A stretch of 64,000 bases of DNA from Paraglaciecola arctica BSs20135 (GTDB lineage: Bacteria > Pseudomonadota > Gammaproteobacteria > Enterobacterales > Alteromonadaceae), in the NCBI RefSeq assembly GCF_000314995.1, contig NZ_BAEO01000047.1:31783-95782 (forward strand), written 5' to 3'. The stretch's first letter is position 1, and the number at the start of each line of letters is the position of its first letter. A program made the position numbers and the translations under genes. The notes below the pieces were generated by a model. The model worked only from the letters and a program-made list of their open reading frames with translations. It did not search any database and had not been told where the DNA came from. Positions 47,234-56,211 of the stretch are shown here, piece by piece.

Positions 47234-47432
47234 GAGCTACGAGCTACGAGCTACGAGCTACGAGCTACGAGCTACGAGCTACGAGCTACGCAAAATATTT
47301 TTTCACATTGCATTTACTGTCAATCAAAAATGGTGTCATTTATTGTAAATAATCCCGTTTGTTGGCTTTTATTTTTTACTCTGCTTTTAGCTCGAAGCTA
47401 TCTGCTAGTAGCTGCTTTTACTCGTAGCTGCG
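47234..47432. repeat. Repeat element, copy A (8 x GAGCTAC)
   Basis: Eight tandem GAGCTAC units (47234-47289) start directly after the cmoA TAA. A core with TGTCAATCAAAAA and ATTTATTGTAAATAAT follows, then TTTAGCTCGAAGCTATC and further reversed heptamer-like pieces (AGTAGCTGC, CGTAGCTGC). The core repeats at 57465-57675. The right end is the inverse complement of the left, so the whole could fold. It separates cmoA from cmoB. Confidence 0.85.
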
Positions 47433-47447
47433 TTAATAGGAGGCCAC

Positions 47448-48419
47448 TTGGCTGTTAATTGGTTTAATAATTTTTACAAAGCTATCGCTGATTCACCTTT
47501 AAGTCATTGGTTAGAAGTATTGCCTGCACAAATCGCCACTTGGCAAAAAGAGCAACTACATGGTGATTTTAATAAATGGGTGAAATTGCTTAATAAATTG
47601 CCTGAGATCCCAACAAACTCTATTAATTTGCAAGATAAAGTCGCCTTTGGCGATGGGAGTGAAATCAATGAATATACCCAAAAGCAAATAGTCGGTTTAC
47701 TCAAACAATTTATGCCTTGGCGCAAAGGGCCCTTCCATCTGCATGGCATTCACTTAGATACCGAATGGCGCTCCGACTGGAAATGGGACAGAGTACAACC
47801 GCATATTCAGCCTCTTAAAGATCGCTATGTTTTAGATGTAGGCTGTGGCAGTGGTTATCATATGTGGCGCATGCTTGGCGAAAACGCAAAAATGGTAGTA
47901 GGGGCAGATCCTTCGCAACTATTTCTGATGCAATTTCAAGCCATAAAACACTTCAACCCTGACCCACGTATTCACTTATTGCCAGTAGGTGTGGAACAAT
48001 TACCTGAACTCAAAGCTTTTGATACAGTGTTTTCAATGGGAGTGTTGTATCACAGACGCAGCCCAATAGAATTTTTGTATCAGTTAAAAAATCAACTACG
48101 CAAAGGTGGTGAATTGGTGCTTGAAACTCTAGTAGTAGAAGGTGACGAACAAACCGTCTTTATGCCCGGTGAACGTTATGCACAAATGCGCAATGTTTGG
48201 TATATACCTAGTACTGCCGCGTTAACTGTTTGGATGCAAAAAGTGGGCTTTAAAAATATTCGAGTAGTGGATGTGGCGCCCACTTCATTAGAAGAACAAA
48301 GAGCCACCGAATGGATGGACACGCAATCCTTAGTTGATTTTCTTGATCCTAATGATCACAGCAAAACTATTGAAGGTTACCCTGCCCCGCTTAGAGCAGT
48401 GTTGGTGGCTGAGTGTTAA
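47448..48419 (+). CDS. cmoB: tRNA U34 carboxymethyltransferase
   Basis: 323 residues, the same length as its E. coli homologue, with [24 protein letters not shown] and [16 protein letters not shown]. It transfers the carboxymethyl group of carboxy-SAM to ho5U34 to give cmo5U in tRNAs. The start is TTG at 47448, supported by AGGAGG 6 nt upstream and by homology from the first residues. A repeat element, not a gene, lies between it and cmoA. Confidence 0.94.
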   Translation: MAVNWFNNFYKAIADSPLSHWLEVLPAQIATWQKEQLHGDFNKWVKLLNKLPEIPTNSINLQDKVAFGDGSEINEYTQKQIVGLLKQFMPWRKGPFHLHGIHLDTEWRSDWKWDRVQPHIQPLKDRYVLDVGCGSGYHMWRMLGENAKMVVGADPSQLFLMQFQAIKHFNPDPRIHLLPVGVEQLPELKAFDTVFSMGVLYHRRSPIEFLYQLKNQLRKGGELVLETLVVEGDEQTVFMPGERYAQMRNVWYIPSTAALTVWMQKVGFKNIRVVDVAPTSLEEQRATEWMDTQSLVDFLDPNDHSKTIEGYPAPLRAVLVAEC

Positions 48420-48420
48420 A

Positions 48421-49734
48421 TTAATCTTTATAGATTGGCAGCGCAAAAGTCACAAGAAAACTAGAATCTGTATTTTTTAGTACTAAAGTTCCTTTATATT
48501 TTATTGCAATTGCGTCAAGGATGGACAGACCTAAGCCAGCACCTTGTCTTTCCCCTTTGCGCCAGAATCGAGAAGTTAAGTGAGGAATATCTGCTTGGCA
48601 AACATTACCCGCGTTTCTGACCGAAACTGTAATTCCCTCAGTGGTAGATTCAGCCAAGAATATTATTTCAGTTTTAACCGGGCTATATTTTAAGGCGTTC
48701 TCCAGTAGGTTTCTACACACTATGGCTAGCAGCGGTTGGGTGATAAAAGTGATGACATGCTCGTCAATAATGTTATAGATTATTCGATGTTTTTCACTCA
48801 CAAACTCACGTTGGACTTGATCAATTAGCGAGTTTAATGTCCAAGAAATAACAGGAGCTACCTCCTTTTCTGATTCTAAACGGGCCAAAGCAAGTAAATT
48901 TTCTAAGACAGAATTTAGCCGTTGGGCACTGGCCTTTGCTTGTGACAACGCTTTTTCTCGTGCTTCGCTAGCCGACAGTTCTGCCAGTTGAATTTGCGCT
49001 AAAATGCCTGCTAATGGTGTTCTCAGTTCGTGGGCTGCGTTATTAGTAAATTGCTGTTCTCGCTTCATTCCTTCAGACAAACGCGCCATTAAAGCATTCT
49101 GGCTAGTGATCAGTGGTTGTAGTTCTTGAGATGGTTTATCCAACTGTACAGGCGATAAGTCAGTACTGCCGCGTTTCTCCACTGCGACAGCAAGCTTTCT
49201 AATAGGTAACAAGCCTCTGCCAATAGCTACCCAGAGCAAGGACAAAGATGCTAAAAGTGCAATGGCAGGTGGGATAATAGTACTTTCTAACAGTCTAAAG
49301 CCAAGGGATTCTCTTTCACTGATTTTATCTGCAATAGTAATAACGATATTGTTGGTTTTAAGGGTATAAGTTCGCCATTGACCATATTCTGAACTTAAAA
49401 AACCGAAACCGTCGCTCAGAGCTGTATTTATCGGCAGTGAGTGAGTATTGCTACTGGCTATGACAGTTCCGTGTAATGAGCTAATTTGACAGGATAAACC
49501 TTTGGCATTGCCTAACTCGTTTCCTTGCAGAATAGACGGAATAATTTGTCCTAATTCGTTCTTAGGAACAGTCGCTAGAATATTACTTAACATAGCGGCA
49601 GTGGACTGCAAGCGCTGATCCAAAGCCATGTCTAACTCGCTGCGCAAGCCTGTAATTAACCAAAAGCTTGATATTAACCATAAACCGAGAAAAACCGAGG
49701 CTATTAATAAGGTCAGTCGTAAACGTAAACTCAT
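48421..49734 (-). CDS. Sensor histidine kinase, probable thiol/copper-stress type
   Basis: 437 residues: transmembrane helices at about 8-28 and 153-172, a periplasmic domain between, HAMP, then HisKA NNAAHELRTPLAG with His235 and HATPase with NLLENALKYSP and GAGLGLSI. Its ATG overlaps the regulator stop (ATGA). It is divergent from a TlpA-like/DsbG pair, the layout of the Pseudomonas aeruginosa DsbRS system, in which the kinase controls Dsb genes in response to copper. That role is inferred. It converges with cmoB, with no visible terminator. Confidence 0.85.
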   Translation of the reverse strand: MSLRLRLTLLIASVFLGLWLISSFWLITGLRSELDMALDQRLQSTAAMLSNILATVPKNELGQIIPSILQGNELGNAKGLSCQISSLHGTVIASSNTHSLPINTALSDGFGFLSSEYGQWRTYTLKTNNIVITIADKISERESLGFRLLESTIIPPAIALLASLSLLWVAIGRGLLPIRKLAVAVEKRGSTDLSPVQLDKPSQELQPLITSQNALMARLSEGMKREQQFTNNAAHELRTPLAGILAQIQLAELSASEAREKALSQAKASAQRLNSVLENLLALARLESEKEVAPVISWTLNSLIDQVQREFVSEKHRIIYNIIDEHVITFITQPLLAIVCRNLLENALKYSPVKTEIIFLAESTTEGITVSVRNAGNVCQADIPHLTSRFWRKGERQGAGLGLSILDAIAIKYKGTLVLKNTDSSFLVTFALPIYKD

Positions 49735-50405
49735 AATGAAGTCACTGCAATCTGACCTAATCTGAAACCAAAACCGCGCACTGTTTCAATGGCTTTGCTT
49801 CCTAGCTTTTTACGTAAATTAAAGATATGCACATTTAACGCGTTGCTTGCTACATCATCTGAGACGCCATATAACACATCTTTTAATTGATTTTCAGTGA
49901 GTATACGTTGCGGATTATTCAAAAAGGTGGCTAATAACAAATCCTCACTGCGAGAGAGTGATAAGGAGAGGCCATTTAACACAGCACAGCGTTGGTTAAC
50001 ATCATAACTGAGTCCACCGTGCTCTATTAGGTTTGACAACCTGTTTGTAGCCCTCCGCTGCAGGCTTATTAGCCTTGCCAATAATTCGCGAAGATCAAAA
50101 GGTTTCAACAGGTAATCATCAGCACCATTTCTTAATCCAGCCACTTTGTCATCAATGCCGTCTCTGGCGCTTAGAATTAAAACGGGTAAGGCATGACCCT
50201 GACGACGTTGCCGAGTAAGCCAGTGTATGCCATCTCCATCAGGTAGGTTGAGGTCAAGAATACACAGATCAAAATGACTTGATTGTAAAAAAGTGTCTGC
50301 TGAGCTGAGTGAGCAAACGTGTTCAATTGCCATGCCTTGAGTGGTTATATATGTCACTACTGCATCTGCAATTACTGCATCATCTTCAACTAACAAAATA
50401 TGCAA
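49731..50405 (-). CDS. OmpR/PhoB-family response regulator
   Basis: 224 residues: receiver with Asp51 in CILDLNLPDGDG and C-terminal winged helix with NALNVHIFNLRKKLG and VRGFGFRLG. The start codon is TTG at 50405. It is translated just ahead of the overlapping kinase gene and is divergent from the thiol-protein pair by 182 bp, so these are its likely targets, in analogy to DsbR. Confidence 0.88.
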   Translation of the reverse strand: MHILLVEDDAVIADAVVTYITTQGMAIEHVCSLSSADTFLQSSHFDLCILDLNLPDGDGIHWLTRQRRQGHALPVLILSARDGIDDKVAGLRNGADDYLLKPFDLRELLARLISLQRRATNRLSNLIEHGGLSYDVNQRCAVLNGLSLSLSRSEDLLLATFLNNPQRILTENQLKDVLYGVSDDVASNALNVHIFNLRKKLGSKAIETVRGFGFRLGQIAVTSL

Positions 50406-50586
50406 ACTTACATCTCACTTAGAACATTCAATTTGACTCAGAGGATACAGTGAGATACTCAATCTGGACAAGTAAATATAGGCCATTAGTAAATTTAAAA
50501 CGAAAAATGATGGGTCTTAATATTCGCTTAATCTTACTACTTCATTCTATATTGGTGAGTCACAAATAGCGGACAATAAAAACCTT

Positions 50587-51423
50587 ATGTTAAGTATTTC
50601 AATCGGATCATTCGCATTGGCTATATCTATGCTGATTACCATAGTGGCCATAGGAGTGTTCTTGGTTATGACTCACTGGTTTTCTCGAAAAAATGAAGAA
50701 AGTGCCAAAATAAAAGACGGCTTTATAAGTGCAATCATAATAGGATTTATCGCCGCCAGAGTGACATTTGTTATACGGCTTTGGTCTGAGTACCAAGAAA
50801 ATATGTGGCAGATTTTTAACCTTAGAGATGGCGGATTTATTCCTTATTACGGCTGGATGATTGGCGTTTTAGTATTAATAGTTTTGTCTCGTGGAAAACG
50901 AGCTTTTACCAGAGTTTATTTGAGCGCCAGCTTTGTGACTTTTTGTGTGGTTGTACCCTTGCATTATACCGCGAACTATTACAGTTCTGACATTTCTATC
51001 CCTGAAATCCCTGTTCGCGACAGCGCAGGTGAGTTAATCAACCTACAAACTTTTCAGGGAAAACCTTTAGTCATTAATTACTGGGCGACCTGGTGCCCAC
51101 CTTGTCGCAAAGAAATGCCAGTAATGGAAGCTGCGCAGAAACAACACTCGTCAGTGACATTTTTGTTTGTTAATCAGGGAGAAGATCCTATGACGGCCAA
51201 AAGGTTTTTCACTTCTCAAGATCTGGAGATAAAAAATGTTTTTTATGATCCTGCCAGCCAGTTAAGCCGTGCATCAGGGGCCGCAGGTCTACCTACCACC
51301 TTATTCTTTGACGCTACTGGAAAACTGGTAGACAGTCATATGGGAGAGTTGTCAAACGCTAGTCTTGCCCATTATCTGCAGTTACTTAACAAAAATGACA
51401 ATCCACAAAAGGTAAATCCATGA
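50587..51423 (+). CDS. TlpA-like thioredoxin protein fused to an Lgt-like membrane region
   Basis: 278 residues: about four hydrophobic helices in the first 125 residues, then a periplasmic thioredoxin domain (about 140-270) with WATWCPPCRKEMP (Cys170 and Cys173). The membrane half (IIGFIAARVTFVIRLW; FIPYYGWMIG) resembles the middle of prolipoprotein diacylglyceryl transferase. It could shuttle electrons to DsbG. It overlaps dsbG by 4 bp (ATGA) and lies downstream of a divergent two-component system. Confidence 0.8.
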   Translation: MLSISIGSFALAISMLITIVAIGVFLVMTHWFSRKNEESAKIKDGFISAIIIGFIAARVTFVIRLWSEYQENMWQIFNLRDGGFIPYYGWMIGVLVLIVLSRGKRAFTRVYLSASFVTFCVVVPLHYTANYYSSDISIPEIPVRDSAGELINLQTFQGKPLVINYWATWCPPCRKEMPVMEAAQKQHSSVTFLFVNQGEDPMTAKRFFTSQDLEIKNVFYDPASQLSRASGAAGLPTTLFFDATGKLVDSHMGELSNASLAHYLQLLNKNDNPQKVNP

Positions 51424-52184
51424 AATTTATTATCCTAGTTACTTTTTTAACCATTGCTCCCTGGGCGTCCGCCCAAAAGAGTGCACTACCTGAACCACTT
51501 AACTTACTCATACAGCAAGGCGGGGAAGTCGTCGAGCAATTCGATGCGCCAGCTGGTATGCAGGGATATATTGCCGACTTTCGCGGGCAGGTAATAACCC
51601 TTTATGTGACCTCCGATGATAAATATATGTTTACCGGCGCTATGCTAGACACACAAGGCAATAACTTAGGTGAGCAAGCAATACAGGACTACATGAGTGG
51701 GCCTAAAAGTATCAAAGACTGGAAACAGCTAGAAACCAGTCACTGGGTTTTGGATGGTTCACCTGCGGCAAAGCGCATAGTTTACACCTTTACCGATCCA
51801 AACTGTCCCTATTGCAGTAAGTTCTGGCAAAATGCAAGACCTTGGGTTGATTCTGGTCAAGTGCAGATCCGTCATATTTTAGTGGGTATTTTAAGAGCTG
51901 ACAGCCAGCAGAAAGCGGCCGCAATTTTAGCTGCAGAAAAACCATCCGTAGCATTGGCTGAGCATCAAGTAGCAAACTCGCTTCCTAACCTTAAACCTTT
52001 GCTTGAACACTCAACTGACATAAAAAGAAAATTGATGGAAAATCATCAAATCATGATGGTAATGGGAGCCTCTGCAACTCCTGCCACCTTTTATCAGGAT
52101 GAGACAGGTGTTGTACAAAAACAAATGGGCCTACCTCCCGAAGCAATGATGACGCAAATATTAGGACATTTAAAAGAAAATTAA
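51420..52184 (+). CDS. dsbG: Thiol:disulfide interchange protein DsbG
   Basis: 254 residues with signal peptide (ending ASA), a dimerisation domain (about 20-105) and a thioredoxin-like domain with TDPNCPYCSKFW (Cys129 and Cys132). DsbG/DsbC family periplasmic proteins repair non-native disulfides or reduce sulfenic acids. Its reducing partner would normally be DsbD; here the preceding TlpA-like membrane protein overlaps it and may play this role. Confidence 0.88.
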   Translation: MKFIILVTFLTIAPWASAQKSALPEPLNLLIQQGGEVVEQFDAPAGMQGYIADFRGQVITLYVTSDDKYMFTGAMLDTQGNNLGEQAIQDYMSGPKSIKDWKQLETSHWVLDGSPAAKRIVYTFTDPNCPYCSKFWQNARPWVDSGQVQIRHILVGILRADSQQKAAAILAAEKPSVALAEHQVANSLPNLKPLLEHSTDIKRKLMENHQIMMVMGASATPATFYQDETGVVQKQMGLPPEAMMTQILGHLKEN

Positions 52185-52563
52185 TTTCCTTAACTTATCA
52201 ATATCCTTTACTCGAATTCACAATTTTGATCTGAATTTAATGCTGACTTATTAAAGTACTGCTTAATAATGGCAATAATAAACAAAGCTTGGCGAACTTT
52301 CATTTGGTCCATAAGTGCCAAATAAAAATATTCGAGTAGTGGATGTAACGCTCACTTCGTAGGTTTTTCCATTTTAATTTATACAGCCAAAAAATTCCAA
52401 AAACTACACACTAGTACTTTGCTAACTTCGAAATTTGTGAAGGGTAAAGCGCTTATAGGATATCAGTTGGCTGTAAGAACGAGTGTGATAATACTTGTTT
52501 AATATAAATCTCTACTATTTAGAGCATTACACTTAGTAAAGTTAGGTTAAATTGATGTTTTTT
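52185..52563. other. Intergenic region with a cmoB fragment
   Basis: 379 bp without a gene. Positions 52323-52358 match 36 nt of cmoB (48251-48286) except for three transitions in the middle. The surrounding bases are only partly similar, so a small segment of cmoB was copied here or the two derive from an older duplication. No terminator after dsbG was recognised. Confidence 0.55.
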
Positions 52564-54006
52564 TTATAATTTTTTTAATAATTCAGGCTGATAATCCAAG
52601 GGCTTAAAATGGCAAAATATATTTGCATAACAACGGCCATCTAGGGGCAAGGGACGACCGTGTTTTAATCGGGCGCTCTCATAAAAAAGCATTTCACCTG
52701 GTTGTAAATTGACCTGATGTTGACGGTAATAATTGTCATCTATCAATAATGGCCAATCCTGATTAACATCCTGAGCGACATTAATGATGGCACTAATAAT
52801 ATGCGTCTGGTAGCGGTCTCTATGAAGTTTCAGCATGGCCTGATTTTTATATACCCTGATCCCATAAACAAAAGTGGGTTCAAGAGTCTTACCACACCAA
52901 GCTTCCATCATGGGTTTAAGAGTGTCATGTAGCGTTTCTCTGAGATGTTCGGGAAGTTCGATTAAACTGCTACTTTTTTGGCCCTGATTAATGTTATAAA
53001 CAAAATCACCGGGTATATGTTCATCGACTTGAAGGGCTTTATTGAGTTTATAGAATTCGACTATTTGCTTAAACAACCAGTCAGGAAGTCGTTCTTTGAC
53101 AAACCCGACTTTGTTATATGCTGGTACATATTCATTAATTTCTTTGCACAGCATTGGCCCAGAAGACTGCTCTAGACTGTGTTGTCTAAACCATTTAGTA
53201 ATTATTAGCTTTTCTCCCTTTTGTACGGGCATTCCTTGATGAAGAGTCTGATAATTCACGCTGCCATCTGGATTAATGTTGTTCCAGATCACTGCCATGC
53301 CCTTCTTAGCTTTAAATCCAATTGCTAATTCTGGGAACACTGTGTCTCCCCCTTGTTCTACTTCATTAAGGTAAATCATAAAAGTGTAAGTGCGCTGCCC
53401 CTGAATACCGCCATAATGTGCCAATTCATAGGGTTCAAAGTAGTCGGTATGTGGCTTGAATTGTTGACCAAGCTGGTAGTGCTGGCCTTGTATCACTTCT
53501 GAATAACTAGGATCTATACCAAGATATTGGCATATTTGCAGGTCAATTTTACGGATTACAGGATCTTGCATATTGCCCAGATGACAGGTACTGCTAGTCC
53601 TAAATTGCTGGTCAGGGTTTTCACTGGTAATAGTGGACGGTTGCTTGGCCTGCTCAATTAACTCTATTAGTGCTTGGCATTCTTGCGGTAGTAAAAAATC
53701 CTCAACACTATATAACTCAATATCAGCGGTTCCGAAGCTTTTAGCACCAGGTATAAAAAGCTTAGACAAAGACTGGTTTTGACTTTGTATCCTCTGTTGA
53801 CGAGTTTTCTGTTCGGCAATTTTAAAGGGATTTTGCAATAATACGACAGGGATAGAGGGTTCATAATTCATCTGCTGTTTAATAGCTTGATAATCGTAGC
53901 CCTCATCCAACAGTATTTTAAATATGCCGTCTTTATCCTGACCAGCGTCTACATTTGTGCGTATCCATTGCTGCCAACTTTCATCAAACACCGTTTTCAT
54001 GACCAT
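52564..54006 (-). CDS. Tandem 2-oxoglutarate/Fe(II) dioxygenase (prolyl 4-hydroxylase-type)
   Basis: 480 residues with two dioxygenase-like halves. The first (about 95-280) has HTDYFEPYE (His186, Asp188), His256 and 2OG-binding Lys266: a complete P4H site. The second (about 330-475) has HRDRYQTHIISAI (His395, Asp397) and KHGRPLP (His449), with Arg458 possibly binding 2OG. It should hydroxylate a peptide or small substrate; the target is unknown. Start at ATG 54006 or 54000. It follows alr after 36 bp. Confidence 0.85.
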   Translation of the reverse strand: MVMKTVFDESWQQWIRTNVDAGQDKDGIFKILLDEGYDYQAIKQQMNYEPSIPVVLLQNPFKIAEQKTRQQRIQSQNQSLSKLFIPGAKSFGTADIELYSVEDFLLPQECQALIELIEQAKQPSTITSENPDQQFRTSSTCHLGNMQDPVIRKIDLQICQYLGIDPSYSEVIQGQHYQLGQQFKPHTDYFEPYELAHYGGIQGQRTYTFMIYLNEVEQGGDTVFPELAIGFKAKKGMAVIWNNINPDGSVNYQTLHQGMPVQKGEKLIITKWFRQHSLEQSSGPMLCKEINEYVPAYNKVGFVKERLPDWLFKQIVEFYKLNKALQVDEHIPGDFVYNINQGQKSSSLIELPEHLRETLHDTLKPMMEAWCGKTLEPTFVYGIRVYKNQAMLKLHRDRYQTHIISAIINVAQDVNQDWPLLIDDNYYRQHQVNLQPGEMLFYESARLKHGRPLPLDGRCYANIFCHFKPLDYQPELLKKL

Positions 54007-54042
54007 TGTTTAACCCATTCCGCATTTTTTGCATCTAGTTAT

Positions 54043-55140
54043 TTAATTCAGAAAAGTTATAGCAGCACGTTTCGGCATACGTGTGACCAATTCGTACCCT
54101 ATGCTGTCGGCCCAACTAGCAACCTCATTTGCGGAAAGGTCTTTACCCCATAATATGGCGGGATCGCCAATATGCACATTTTGTAAATCCGTCACGTCTA
54201 CCGAGATAAGATCCATCGATACTCTGCCCACCAGAGGAGCGCGATGCCCATTAATGAGTACCGGTGTACCTGATTTTGCGCTGCGCGGATAACCATCACC
54301 ATAACCTACAGCAATAGTGGCGATAATAGACTGTCGCTTCGCAGTCCAATTGCATCCATATCCCACAGACTCACCTACCGAAATATCCCTTAAGGCTATC
54401 ACTTGTGATTCAAAGTTCATGGCTGGGATAAGTTGTTTGGCCTGATCGATAACTTCATCGAAGGGACTTAACCCGTACAACATGATCCCAGGCCGATTCC
54501 ACTCTACTCTGGTTTGAGGCCAAGCTAATAATGCAGCGGAATTGGCCAGACTCAATTGCACTTTTTTGCTGGCATCAGCAACAATGGGCTGCATACATTT
54601 TTCTAATCGACCAATTTGCATAAGGGTGTAGGCTCCCCCAACATCATCGGCATGTGCAAAGTGTGTCATTAAAACAATATTTTTAACGTTTTCAGATGCA
54701 GACAACCTTGCATATATAGATTCAAATTGTTGAAGCGAGACACCTAATCTGTGCATACCAGTATCAATTTTCAACCAAATATTGAGCGGTGTTTCGAATC
54801 TAGTATCCAGCAGTTGCTCTAATTGCAAACCATTATGCACAACCAGTTCAAATTGGTTGTCGGCCGCAATTTCTAATTCCGATTTATCAAAACATCCTTC
54901 GAGCAACAAGATCGGTTTGCTCAAAGCGTTTTCTCTTAATACTAAGGCTTCTTCAAGACAGGACACTGCGAACATTTCGATTTGTGCTTCTAATGCTTTG
55001 GCCACCTCAACCGCCCCATGTCCATAAGCATCGGCCTTAACCACGGCGATCGTTTTAGAATGAGGAGCCAGGGTTTGTGCTAAACGGCAATTAGCTTGAA
55101 TAGCCGCTAAGTCGATAATAATTTTAGCAGGTCGAGACAT
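54043..55140 (-). CDS. alr: Alanine racemase
   Basis: 365 residues, fold type III PLP enzyme: VVKADAYGHGA holds the PLP lysine near residue 34, and VGYGCNW holds the second catalytic tyrosine. It interconverts L- and D-alanine for peptidoglycan. It lies 50 bp after dat, so a D-amino-acid unit dat-alr-dioxygenase is likely. Confidence 0.95.
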   Translation of the reverse strand: MSRPAKIIIDLAAIQANCRLAQTLAPHSKTIAVVKADAYGHGAVEVAKALEAQIEMFAVSCLEEALVLRENALSKPILLLEGCFDKSELEIAADNQFELVVHNGLQLEQLLDTRFETPLNIWLKIDTGMHRLGVSLQQFESIYARLSASENVKNIVLMTHFAHADDVGGAYTLMQIGRLEKCMQPIVADASKKVQLSLANSAALLAWPQTRVEWNRPGIMLYGLSPFDEVIDQAKQLIPAMNFESQVIALRDISVGESVGYGCNWTAKRQSIIATIAVGYGDGYPRSAKSGTPVLINGHRAPLVGRVSMDLISVDVTDLQNVHIGDPAILWGKDLSANEVASWADSIGYELVTRMPKRAAITFLN

Positions 55141-55190
55141 ACGGCTTTTTACATTCCATTTATTGCACTTTTATTGCACTAAGAGTGTGT

Positions 55191-56060
55191 TTAATAATTG
55201 TGTTTGTTCGCTGAATACAAGGTTTGTGCAAGTTGCCAAATATCGCCAACTTTACCATTGCCTACAGGTTTCCCATCTAGCTCAACTACAGGTGCAATAT
55301 CTTTACTTGAACTGGTTATCCACAACTCATCGGCTGCACGCACTTCGTTCATACTGATAACTCTTTCTTCTACTTGTAATGTGCCATCTTTACGCAAAAT
55401 ATCTAATAACATGTGACGGGTAATACCAGGTAATAACTGGTTATCCAAAGGTGGGGTGATCACCACTTCGTTTTTAACAATAAACACATTACAAGCACTG
55501 GCTTCGGTCAATTCGTTGTGCTGATTGTATAAAATGGTTTCATGCACTCCCGCGTCGTGCCCTTGTTGAAAATGCATAACATTGCCTAACAAAGACGTCG
55601 ATTTGATTTGGCAACGTTTCCAACGTAGATCTTGAGTACTGGCCACTTTAAATTGTTTAACAAGGGTTTTATCTGCAACTGTGGCCTCAGGTATCTCAAA
55701 AGCATAGGCAAACACTGTAGCTTCAATATCGTCGGGATATGCATGAAATCTTTTAATATCAGCGCCACGACTTACATGGAAATATAACCCTAAGTTACCC
55801 TTGCCGTTTTGTTCAATTAGGCTTTGTGCTATGTCACGCCAATCATCAACACTTTTATTTAACTTAATACCAATAGCATTCATGCCATCTTGCATACGCT
55901 GAATATGTAAACCAAAGCCCACTAATTTACCCTTATAAGACGGTACAACTTCATAAATACCGTCACCAAATAAGAATCCACGATCCATTGGTGATATTTT
56001 AGCTTCAGAAATAGGCATAAATTGCCCGTTTAAAAAAACAATATTGTGATTGTCTGCCAT
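55191..56060 (-). CDS. dat: D-alanine (D-amino acid) aminotransferase
   Basis: 289 residues of PLP fold type IV: DRGFLFGDGIYEVVPSYKGK and LLPGITRHMLLDILRKDG are typical of D-amino acid transaminases rather than branched-chain enzymes; the PLP lysine is in CQIKSTSLLGN. It links D-alanine to D-glutamate and pyruvate. It is the first gene of the dat-alr group and is divergent from the S1-domain gene. Confidence 0.85.
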   Translation of the reverse strand: MADNHNIVFLNGQFMPISEAKISPMDRGFLFGDGIYEVVPSYKGKLVGFGLHIQRMQDGMNAIGIKLNKSVDDWRDIAQSLIEQNGKGNLGLYFHVSRGADIKRFHAYPDDIEATVFAYAFEIPEATVADKTLVKQFKVASTQDLRWKRCQIKSTSLLGNVMHFQQGHDAGVHETILYNQHNELTEASACNVFIVKNEVVITPPLDNQLLPGITRHMLLDILRKDGTLQVEERVISMNEVRAADELWITSSSKDIAPVVELDGKPVGNGKVGDIWQLAQTLYSANKHNY

Positions 56061-56211
56061 ATAGTACCAAGTGAAGGAGGAATAATTAGTCGCCTAATTA
56101 TGCCATGAATAAATTTATCTACTTAACAAAAAAACAAATAGTTTTTATATTTCTTACCGTATTGGTCAGTTACAATATGCGTAGAATTTCGTTACAGATA
56201 AACAGTAAAAT

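Noticed and set aside
47234..47289. Heptamer array as a CRISPR
   Set aside because: Units are 7 bp and directly adjacent with no spacers; it is a tandem minisatellite.
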